Source of the DNA: Apostichopus japonicus
Lineage: Eukaryota > Echinodermata > Holothuroidea > Aspidochirotida > Stichopodidae
Direction of reading: 5' to 3'
Length of the DNA stretch: 64,000 bases
Assembly: GCF_037975245.1 (NCBI RefSeq)
Contig: NC_092582.1
Location: 20,670,577 to 20,734,576 of the forward strand
Each line of letters opens with the position of its first letter. Position 1 is the first letter of the stretch. The notes under the pieces were generated by a model. The model was not told the DNA's origin and did no database searches. It was given only the letters and a program-made list of their open reading frames with translations. This document shows positions 49,077-59,821 of the stretch, in pieces. The position numbers and the translations under genes were made by a program.

Positions 49077-49945
49077 CTCTCTTAAAATGAGAGACTGAAA
49101 TTTCAGTCTAATCGACTGAAATTTCAGTCTAACGATGGATGGGATAAGGGATCAGACTACTTAGACTGAATTTCAGTCTGAAATGTAAAGACTGAAGGTC
49201 AGTCTTAATTAGACTGAATACTCTTCAGTCTAATAGACTGAAAATCAAACCACTTTAGACTGAACAGTCAGCAGTTTAGACTGATTTATTGCAGCACCAG
49301 TCTTAATTAGATTGAATACTTTCAGTCTATTAGACTGATATCAGACTGAACAGTCGGTCCTTTAGACTGAATTATTACACATCACAGCTATACTGTCAAT
49401 CTTATAAACTGCAAATTCTGGATTGAACAAGCTTTTCTATTGATCCTCCGTGTTGGCTAAGTGCTGGAATTCTTCAATATAGATGCATTTAAGGTCATCA
49501 AAGACAACATTCAATGATCTGTTAATGCAGGGGAATTTACTGAAAGGTGCTACTTCATGGAGTGACTTCGCCTTCACATCAAATCATGTTAGGAAATAAA
49601 GACCAGAAAATCGTTGTGACAGTCACACACAAAGTACATTAAAAATGGTATTCCATCAAGAAATATAATTGTCAATATCCACCGAACAGTAATTTTATTT
49701 CCACTAACCCACTTATATATTCTTATTTCATTTTCGTTATCATATTAAAAAAAAAACTACAATATTCTGAGGGATGTTCAACAAAACATGTTATCTTTCC
49801 AACAAACGTCCAAATTATAAAGATACTTTACATAACAGTGACATATTTTCAGTTCAATATTAATCTGTCAAATTTCTGCTTGAATTGGGCCATCTAAAAT
49901 GTTCTTTAATTTTTTTGAAAAGGATTAGGTGAGCTGAGAACAGAT

Positions 49946-50048
49946 CAGTGGTGTCGCCAATGGGTGGCCTGGGGAACCCCTCCCCCGAGGGGGAATTCAC
50001 AAATAGACATATCAACAACCAAGATTCAAATGTCTGGCAACACCACTG
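49946..50048. mobile_element. 103-bp hAT-type micro-MITE inside the transposon
   Basis: The ends CAGTGGTGTCGCCA and TGGCAACACCACTG match at 13 of 14 bases as an inverted repeat. The flanks GAACAGAT and CAACAGAA match at 6 of 8 bases. A GGGG/CCCC hairpin (about 49970-49992) lies inside. It inserted into the larger transposon. Confidence 0.8.
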
Positions 50049-51849
50049 CAACAGAAAGTACTTTAAATTCTTTGTATGTCACCACCAGGTGGTAATACCC
50101 TGGAATTCATTAACAACACAGCTGTAAATTGAGTCGTTATATACCCAGCTGATCCCATCTCCCGATCTCACTGAACTTTAAATTTTCCACTGTAAAGGAT
50201 ATAGTAACTATACGATCCTGCCTTTACAAAAGGGATAGGATGGAAACACGACGATAGTACAATTGATCTGGTACATTGCCTTTTTTCCAGTTGTGAATCA
50301 TTAAGGTATAGTAGCAACAACTTCTTAGAATGATTTCAAAATGGGGAAAACATATGACGAATTTTCAGCAGGTTATTTATAAAATATTAGGAATGGTTAA
50401 ACTATATATCAGTGCGGTCAACATTTAATACTTTGTGTTTCAATGATATAGATTGGCGATTGCTGAAAGTCATTATCCAGCACACACAAAACAAAATATT
50501 ACAAGCAGTTGATAGAATGGCACTAACTTCATAGTGGCTATTAGATAAACATGAATTATTATATACTGCATTCACGATTTCATGATATGGCATTCATATA
50601 AAGCAAATTTGTATGCAAAAACAGTACATGTGACTATTATACCACCCTCAATTATTTCTTAACTTTCTGATAGTAATCATATAGTGATTGTGATTGGGAT
50701 TTCAATCAAATTTTGAAGTTTTATAAATTATCTGACGTGAATCATTTAATGTGGCCTCTGGCTGAAAAAGAAATGTCACTCGAGAGTCGACTAAAAAATT
50801 GAAACAGTTTTGACTCATTACATCACTCAAATTAAAAATAAAATGGGGGGGAATAATAAGGAAAGGATATTCTCAAATGGAATTTTCTACAGTTACTGAC
50901 TTTATAATAATCAGGTTACTTGCTTTTCATGGAACAAGTTATGGAATATTGTGCACAATAAATAATATTAGCTTAATTAATTGCTTAATTAAATAAACCT
51001 TCAACATAGTGAGTGCAGTGAAATGTGGGAACATTAAAGTAAACATTAAAATAACATGATCGAAAAATCATACAACAAAGTTTTTTGGCAACTAGGTGTT
51101 TGTTTAATTACATTCATAATTAGATCAGTATCATTAAAAAACATTTTTAAAAACCAAAAATCAATTAAATATTTATTTCTGGAGCCCTCCCTATTTATAT
51201 AAAACTGTTGGTAAACTCCGGGTTATCAATTTAACGTTTTAGGGTATGTGTTAGTTACTCCTTAAAGGCATTGAAAACTTGTCCCAAACAGCATGCAGCC
51301 ATCTGAAAAAGTTAACTTTCTGTTGCTTGCAAGTGATGTTTGTTCGTGTCGCTAAAAAAGACAGACAGTAATGAAACGTGATACCTTGATATCTTTAGCT
51401 GGACCTGAGATGTTCATCGCTGTATCTTTTATTCCATTCATGTGGGTATTGACCGCAGCTGTATGTACTGACTGTACACTAGTGTCTAATTACCGACGGT
51501 AGCAAGCTGTGTTTGTATTTTCTGGGATCGATGGCAGTGTCTAACACTTCTGTTACACCTCATTCGAAACTAGGTCAGATTACCGGCATTAGACGTTCTT
51601 TTTGCGCGAGCCTTCACATCCTTTTAAAGCTACTCCATGCTGACACACGTGGTTCCGGACTACAGAGCAATAAAAAAGTAACATTCACTCCTTGAAGTTA
51701 CTCCATGCTGGCTGCCCTTATAGATAAGGCAAGGATACGGACGAGAGACTTCACTTCTGTTGGTTGCAAACTTCCATACACCATGGAAGCATGGAACTCA
51801 CAAAACTAGTGTTGTAGAGGGGGAGCATAGTCTATGATAAATGTTTGTT

Positions 51850-51996
51850 CTACGCCTCTGTCCCTGCTGGAATGGCCAGTTTATCTGCTACAATGAAGAA
51901 TTGTTTGGGGTTCAACTCTGGTCCGAGAGATAGGATGAAAGGCTGCCAATATTGTCCTTGTCTGCCCTGTGCTGCGCTCTCAATATCTGTGCCCTC
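51850..51996 (-). pseudogene. candidate terminal coding exon inside the transposon
   Basis: On the minus strand a CACCAAACAG acceptor is followed by 48 codons and a TAG, with base composition clearly richer in GC than its surroundings: EGTDIESAAQGRQGQYWQPF, then ILSLGPELNPKQFFIVADKL, then AIPAGTEA. The QP[FY]IL..G......QFF[IV].D...IP pattern is like the C-terminal part of a group of uncharacterised proteins in fish and invertebrates that normally continue with AFDELFKAHYVF. Here it stops early, so the copy is truncated or the exon uses another 3' end. The family statement is from memory. Confidence 0.4.
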
Positions 51997-52619
51997 CTGT
52001 TTGGTGAAGATAAAAATAAATGTGATAAAGGACAAGCAATATGGTATAAATCAAAACATTCTTAAAAAAATATATGTTGAGAGGTAGAGTTCGATATGGA
52101 ATAGACTAGAATAATATTTAGGAGAGAATGGAGAAACAAGAACATGACTGGCATTGTACGAAGGAGATATATCAATTCACGATAGGCAGCAATATGTCAT
52201 CCATGGCGGGTGAGATGTGTTATGTGAAGGTGGATTCAAATTCAACCTAACATTTATGGGTTATCATGTTGATTTTGGCAGGTACATGGTTACCAAGCAA
52301 GGTTTTTTGTTACTTGTTTTCAGAAATTTCTCTTTTTAAGGATAAATTGTTCATGACATCTCCTGATTCCATTACATCAGCATAGAAAACCAGTGAACAA
52401 GGAATATGATTTACATTTTAGCCTACTGATTTCACTAATATGTCTATCTGCTTGTAAAAGAAACTGATTTCATAAGATTAGTGAATGGTAATATTACTGT
52501 AAAATCTTATAATAAAGACTGATGGCCCACTATATGTTTAATAAAATAACAAAAGCATACCAATTCTTTTCCAGTTTTCACATGATTTAAATACAATGGT
52601 AATGGTTTAACAGAATCGT

Positions 52620-53135
52620 GTTAGCTTCATGCTGTAATGGCTGTAGCAGTAACTACATTTTTCAAATAATTAGGTGCTTACAATCTATGCATAATAGTAC
52701 TGTGTTTTGCAATTTCTTGAGCATTATTATGTTCAAGTATTTGTTATGAGGTTAACCTAGCCTAGATTCATTTGGGACGATCGAGTACATATTGCAGTCC
52801 TGACAAGCGTGCTTATTCGCCCGACGATTGGGTACATATGCAGGACAGGCGGGCTAATTTGCCCGACGATCTGGTACCGTGATAGCTTCATGCTGTAATG
52901 GCTGTAGCAGTAACTACATTTTGCAAACAAGTAAGGGTGCTTACAATCTATGCATAATAGTACTGTGTTTTGCAATTAGCATTATTATGTTCAAGTATTT
53001 GTTGAGGTTAACCTAGCCTAGGCTAGATTCATTTTGGGACGATTGAGTACATATTTCAGGACAAGCGTGCTTATTCGCCCGACCATCGGGAACATATGCA
53101 GGACAGGCGGGCTGATTTGCCCGACGATCGTGTAA
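52620..53135. repeat. tandem duplication of about 260 bp inside the transposon
   Basis: Two adjacent copies (about 52620-52880 and 52881-53135) each contain TAGCTTCATGCTGTAATGGC, GTGCTTACAATCTATGCATA, GTTCAAGTATTTGTT, GAGGTTAACCTAGCCTA, GTGCTTATTCGCCCGAC and ACATATGCAGGACAGGCGGG. They differ by scattered substitutions and small indels. Confidence 0.9.
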
Positions 53136-53382
53136 ATAGGCCCCACCAATTATAACAATAGCCTAGGCCCTATTTGCTATAGTACAGCCTAGCTAGGCCT
53201 ACCTCACGCACAAGCCTAGAATAACTAACGTTACGAACTGCCAAGCTTTTATTCTGTATTAATTGGAAAACAACAAAAAACATACATACATACCCTCGAA
53301 CACTGTTATCACTTCTTCGTGGAAACCTTTATTTGTAAGAAAAGTTCTTAAAACTCAGCCATTGCTAATTTATAACCTTTAC

Positions 53383-53417
53383 TCTAGCTTAGACATACGG
53401 TCGTCTGTCTCGTTCAT
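53383..53417 (-). other. possible first coding exon of a transposon-borne gene
   Basis: On the minus strand ATG opens MNETDDRMSKLE and runs into a GTAAAG donor after 35 nt. A TATATATACTAC stretch lies upstream at about 53480. Position near one terminus and the same strand as the exon at 51850-51996 fit one spliced gene. The evidence is weak and rests on splice consensus only. Confidence 0.2.
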
Positions 53418-53807
53418 GCCTAGCTGTGTGTACGGCGTGCGTACGGACAGTACAGCGAGTACCTGGCTAAGCGAAGAATATAGTAGTATATATGTACACA
53501 AATTGTAGCGCTCGTTTGTCACTTATTTCTGTGCGGCGTAGTTGCAAGTTTTCGGATGACGTAGGCGCATTTCTATTCTCTGATTGGATACATTTTTCAG
53601 TGGAATACAGAGACTGAAAATGGTAAGATGCCATGCAACATGTGATTAGCTGATTGGTTAATACAGTCAGTCTAAAACAGCGACTGAACGGTGTAACTGA
53701 AAATATAGTCTAAGTAGGTGTTTCTCAGTCTAAGCTCAGTGTATAACACTGAAAAAAATTTCAGTCTCAGTGAAGACTGAATTCTTCAGTCTATCATTTT
53801 AAGAGAG

Positions 53808-56800
53808 CGAACAATCGAATGTGCAGTTCAGATAAATCGAATGTGCGGTACCGATAAATCGAATGTGCGATACCGATAACTCTAATTTTTGGTACCAATC
53901 AATCGAATGTGCGGTACCGATGAATCGAATGTGCAATACCGATCAATCGAATGTGCGATACCGATCAATCGAATATGCGGTATCGATAAATCGAATGTGC
54001 GGTACCGATTCAACGAATGTGCGGTACCGAACAATCGAATGTGCGGTACCGATATATGGAATGTGCGTTACCGATTAATGAAATGTGCGGTACCAATAAA
54101 TCGAATGTGTGGTACCGATCAATCGAAAGTGCGGTACCGATCAATCGAATTTTCGGTACCGATCAATCGAATGTGCGGTACCGAACAATCGAATGTGCGA
54201 TACCGATAAATAGAATGTGCGGTACAAAAAAAATCGATTGTGCGGTACCGATCAATCGAATGTGCGGTACCGATTAAACGAATGTGCGCTACCAATAAAT
54301 CGAATGTGCGGTACCGATCAATCGAATGTGCGGTACCGATAAATAGAATGTTGCGGTATCGATAAATCGAATATGCGATACCGATAAATGGAATGTGCGG
54401 TACCGAACAATCGAATGTGCAGTACCGATCAATCGAAAGTGCGGTACCAATAACTCGAATGTGCGGTACCGACAAATCAAATGTGCGGTACCGAACAATC
54501 GAATGTGCGGTACAGATAACTCTAATTTTTGGTACCAATCAATCGATGTGCGGTACCGATGAATCGAATGTGCAATACCGATCAATCGAATGTGCGATAC
54601 CGATCAATCGAATATGCGGTACGGATATATCGAATGTGCGGTACCGATCAATCGAATGTGCGGTACCGATAAATTGAATGTGCTGTACCGATCAACCAAA
54701 TGAACGATACAAAAAAATCGAATGTGCCGTACCGATCAATCAATCGAATGTGCGATACCGATAAATGGAATGTGCGGTACCGATAAATAGAATGTGCGCT
54801 ACCGAACAATCGAATGTGCAGTACCGATCAATCGAATGTGCGGTACCAATAACTCGAATGTGCGGTACCGACAAATCAAATGTGCGGTACCGAACAGTCG
54901 AATGTGTGGTACCGATAAATCGAATGTGCGCTACCGAACAATCGGATGTAAGGTACCGATAAATCGATTGTGCGGTACCGATAAATGGAATGTGCGGTAG
55001 CGATCAATCGAATGTGTGGTACCGATAAATCGAATGTGCGGTATCGATCAATCGATTGTGCGGTACTGTACAATCGAATGTGCGGTAACGATAAATAGAA
55101 TGTGCGCTACCGAACAATCGAATGTGCGGTACCGAACAATCGAATAAGCGGTACCCATAATTCGAATGTGCGGTACCCATAATTCGAATGTGCGGTACCG
55201 ATCAAACGTATGTGCGGTACCAATAAATCGAATGTGCGGTACCGATCAATTGAATGTGCGGTACCGATAAATAGAATGTTGTGGTATCGATAAATCGAAT
55301 GTGCGATACCGATAAATGGAATGTGCGGTACCGATAAATAGAATGTGCGCTACCGAACAATCGAATGTGCAGTACCAATCAATCGAATGTGAAGTACCAA
55401 TAACTCGAATGTGCGGTACCGACAAATCAAATGTGCGGTACCGAACAATCGAATGTGCAGTTCAGATAAATCGAATGTGCGGTACAGATAAATCGAATGT
55501 GCGATACCGATAACTCTAATTTTTGGTACCAATCAATCGATGTGCGGTACCGATGAATCGAATGTGCAATACCGATGAATCGAATGTGCGATACCGATCA
55601 ATCGAATATGCGGTATCGATAAATCGAATGTGCGGTACCGATTCAACGAATGTGCGGTACCGAACAATCGAATGTGCGGTACCGATATATGGAATGTGCG
55701 TTACCGATTAATGAAATGTGCGGTACCAATAAATCGAATGTGTGGTACCGATCAATCGAAAGTGCGGTACCGAACAATCGAAATTTCGGTACCGATCAAT
55801 CGAATGTGCGATACCGATAAATAGAATGTGCGGTACCGACAAATCGATTGTGCGGTACCGATCAATCGAATGTGCGGTACCGATCAAACGAATGTGCGCT
55901 ACCAATGAATCGAATGTGCGGAACCGATAAATGGAATGTGCGGTACCTATCAATCGAATGTGCGGAACCGATCAATCGAATTTTCTGTACCGATAAATGG
56001 AATGTGCGGTACTGATCAATCGAATGTGCGGTACCGTTAAATCGAATGTGCGCTACCGAACAATCGGATGTAGGGTACCGATAAATCGAATGTGCGGTAC
56101 CGATCAAACGAATGTGCGGTACCAATAAATCGAATGTGCGGTACCGATCATTCGAATGTGCGGTACAGATAAAACGAATGTGCGGTACCGATAAATAAAA
56201 TGTCCGATACAAATAAATCGAATATGCGATACCGATAAATCGAATGTGCGCTACCGAACAATCGAATGTGCGGTAACGATAAATCGAATGTGCGGTTTCG
56301 ATCAAACGAATGTGCGGTACCGATCAATCGAATGTGCGGTACCGAACAATCGAATGTGCGGTAACGATAAATAGAATGTGCGCTACCGAACAATCGGATG
56401 TAAGGTACCGATAAATCGAATGTGCGGTACCGATCACTCGAATGTGCGGTACCGATCAATCGAATGTGCGGTACCGATAAATCGAATGTGCGGTATCGAT
56501 CAATCGATTGTGCGTTACCGATAAATCGAATGTGCGGTACCGATAAATCGAAGGTGCGATACTGTACAATCGAATGTGCGGTAAAGATAAATAGAATGTG
56601 CGCTACCGAACAATCGAATGTGCGATACCGATCAATCGAATATGCGGTATCGATAAATCGAATGTGCGGTACCGATTCAACGAATGTGCGGTACCGAACA
56701 ATCGAATGTGCGGTACCGATATATGGAATGTGCGTTACCGATTAATGAAATGTGCGGTACCAATAAATCGAATGTGTGGTACCGATCAATCGAAAGTGCG

Positions 56801-58835
56801 GTACCGATCAATCGAATTTTCGGTACCGATCAATCGAATGTGCGGTACCGAACAATCGAATGTGCGATACCGATAAATAGAATGTGCGGTACAAAAAAAA
56901 TCGATTGTGCGGTACCGATCAATCGAATGTGCGGTACCGATCAAACGAATGTGCGCTACCAATGAATCGAATGTGCGGAACCGATAAATGGAATGTGCGG
57001 TACCTATCAATCGAATGTGCGGAACCGATCAATCGAATTTTCTGTACCGATAAATGGAATGTGCGGTACTGATCAATCGAATGTGCGGTACCGTTAAATC
57101 GAATGTGCGCTACCGAACAATCGGATGTAGGGTACCGATAAATCGAATGTGCGGTACCGATAAATCGAATGTGCGCTACCGAACAATCGGATGTAAGGTA
57201 CCGATAAATCGAATGTGCGGTACCGATCACTCGAATGTGCGGTACCGATCAATCGAATGTGCGGTACCGATAAATCGAATGTGCGGTATCGATCAATCGA
57301 TTGTGCGTTACCGATAAATCGAATGTGCGGTACCGATAAATCGAAGGTGCGGTACTGTACAATCGAATGTGCGGTAAAGATAAATAGAATGTGCGCTACC
57401 GAACAATCGAATGTGCGGTACCGAACAATCGAATGTGCGGTACCCATAATTCGAATGTGCCGTACCGATCAATCGAATGTGCGGTACCGATCAAACGAAT
57501 GTGCGCTACCAATAAATCGAATTTGCGGTACCGATCAATCGAATGTGCGATACCGATAAATAGAATGTGCGGTACGGATAAATCGAATATGCGATACCGA
57601 TAAATCGAATGTGCGGTACCGATAAATAGAATGTGCGCTACCGAACAATCGAATGTGCGGTACCGATCAAACGAATCTGCGGTACCATTAAATCGAATGT
57701 GCGGTACCGATCAATCGAATGTGCGGTACCGATTAATCGAATGTGCGGAACCGATCAATGGAATGTGCGATACCGATCTATCTAATGTGCGGTACCGATA
57801 AATCGAATGTGCTGTACCGATAAATCGAATTTGCGGAACCGAACAATCGGATGTAGGGTACCAATAGATCAAATGTGCAATACCGTTTAATCTAATGTGC
57901 GATACCAATCAATTGAATGTGCTGTACCGATAGATCAAATTTTTGCAACAGATCAATCGAATGTGCGGTACCGATCAATCGAATGTGCGCTACCGATAAA
58001 TGGAATGTGCGGTATCGATATATCGCGTGTGCGGTACCGATAAATGAAATGTGCAATACCGATCAATCGAATGTACGATACCGATCAATCGACAATGCGG
58101 TACCGATAAATAAATGTCCGATACAAATAAATCGAATGTGCCGTACCTATCAATCGAATGTGCTGTACCGATAAATCGAATGTGCGGTATTGATAAATCG
58201 AATGTGCGGTACCGATAAATCGAATGTGCAATACCGATAAATTGAATGTGCGGTACCGATCAATCAAATGAGCGGTACCGATGAATGGAATGTGCAATAC
58301 CGATCAATCGAATGTGCGATACCGATCAATCGAATATGCGGTACCGATAAATCGAATGTGCGGTACCGATCAATCGAATGTGCGGTACCGATAAATCGAA
58401 TGTGCTGTACCGATCAATCGAATGTGCGGTACCGATAAATAAATGTCCGATACAAATAAATCGAATGTGCCGTACCTATCAATCGAATGTGCGGTACCGA
58501 TAAATCGAATGTGCGATACCGATAAATTGAATGTGCGGTACCGAACAATCGAATGTGCGTTAACAATAAATCGAATGTGCGGTACCGATCAATCGAATGT
58601 GCGGTACCGATCAATCGAATGTGCGGTACCAATAACTCCAATGTGCGGTACCGATGAATCGAATGTGCGGTACCGAACAGTCGAATGTGCGGTACCGATA
58701 AATCGAATGTGCGGTGTCGATCAATCGATTGTGCGGTACCGATCAATGAATGTTCTGTACCAATCAATCGAATGTGCGGTACCGATAAATCGAAGGTGCG
58801 GTACCGAACAATCGAATGTGCGGTAACGATAAATA
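53808..58835 (+). repeat. 22-bp satellite, block C (forward orientation)
   Basis: About 228 monomers in the same orientation as block B, resuming in register after the transposon. GATAAAT monomers are as common as GATCAAT ones. The marker CTCTAATTTTTGGTACC, seen at about 46260 and 47801 in block B, recurs at about 53880, 54521 and 55515. A segment containing CGATATATGGAATGTGCG recurs 2,667 bp apart (about 54050 and 56718). Confidence 0.97.
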
Positions 58836-59821
58836 CACTGAAAAAAATAAACTAGTCAATATTGCCACGGACTAACGTTAAATTAGTCTGTAACGTTAGT
58901 CAATGCACACGAACTAGCAAAAATCTTCGTTTCATCACTGCTTCTTAGTCAGTTTTGACTGACTAAGGAATATTTGATCACAGCTTTGTCGGTGTCGACG
59001 GACTAATGTATTTTAACCCAATTCGATTCAATTCAATTTCGAAACCGAGAGGCAACGGAAGCTTGCTGGGCTTGGTATAGTTTCATACGATCATTCTAAG
59101 CAACTTTCAACCGTAAATCACCCAAGAAGGTCTTTAGAAGAATGGAGGTATTAACTGCCATCATCGGCCTACCTGTTTTTCCTTTAACTTGAAGGTAAAA
59201 TTAAAGTTAATTGTTAGGTCACTGGCACTAGTACTGTATTATGGTTAGTGTTACACTACGCATTATAGTAAAGGCTTCATAATTGACGCACCCCCGTAAT
59301 TGACGCACCTTCAATTATTAATAACAACGATACAGCAGGCCACTTAAACTTTGTGCAGTCAACTGAATTACATATTTCATGATTTTGAATCCATTTCAGC
59401 TATTTGCTGACCTAATTGTGGTATTTTTTAAGCTTTTAACACCCTCCCCCAGTTTTGCACGATTTTTGGGCATTTGGAAATCTTACACCCTAAAAATAAC
59501 CAACATTACCTCAATATGATAACACTACTCTCTGGGACCTGACCTGTCTGAGCTTAGATGCTCAGAGCAAAGCAAACAGCATCTAAAGTCAATGGATGTA
59601 TACTAAGTCCTACACTACAGTTAGCTTATTGACGAATGTGTCAATTTAGGGGTAAGAAAGAACTTGACACAGCAGACATTTTGTGGTCAAATTCTGCCCA
59701 ATTGTACGGTACATAAGCACAGAACCTTAAATATTTTGAGATCATAACATTTCTGAGGAACTACACATATGTAAAACACATACAGTTGAGTGATTTGGAT
59801 TTTTTCTTGATAAACATCGTT
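58836..59821. mobile_element. 986-bp insert at the satellite inversion; CACTG-type left end
   Basis: It begins CACTGAAAAAAATAAACTAG, followed within 150 bp by several ACTAGTC/GACTAA-type words (TAGTCAAT, GGACTAACG, TAGTCTG, TTAGTCAG, TGACTGACTAAGG) that resemble subterminal repeats. CACTG ends are typical of CACTA/EnSpm transposons. No matching right end exists before the satellite restarts in reverse orientation, so the element looks half-deleted. AATTGACGCACC occurs twice near 59281-59313. There is no coding frame. Confidence 0.5.

Larger units (their letters stand above)
49077..53807. mobile_element. 4,731-bp DNA transposon with AGACTGA subterminal repeats
   Basis: It is inserted in the satellite. 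The left end CTCTCTTAAAATGAGAGACT and the right end, read inward, CTCTCTTAAAATGATAGACT are inverted repeats identical at 22 of 23 bases. Both ends are packed with AGACTGA or its complement TCAGTCT, at least 14 in the first 320 bp and at least 5 in the last 200 bp, a typical pattern of transposase-binding sites. CG flanks both sides (49075-49076 and 53808-53809). Removing the element and one CG restores the satellite reading GGTACCGAACAATCG, so the duplication is 2 bp, or CG belongs to the target. No long transposase frame is present, so it is non-autonomous or its genes are split by introns. The superfamily is not assigned. Confidence 0.88.

Noticed and set aside
49480-49590. 33-codon minus-strand stretch after a TTTCAG near the left end of the transposon
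   Set aside because: An open stretch this short is common by chance and I recognise no family, so it is not listed as an exon.
52757-52975. 72-codon minus-strand frame inside the transposon
   Set aside because: It lies across a non-coding tandem duplication and its counterpart in the other copy is not preserved as a frame.
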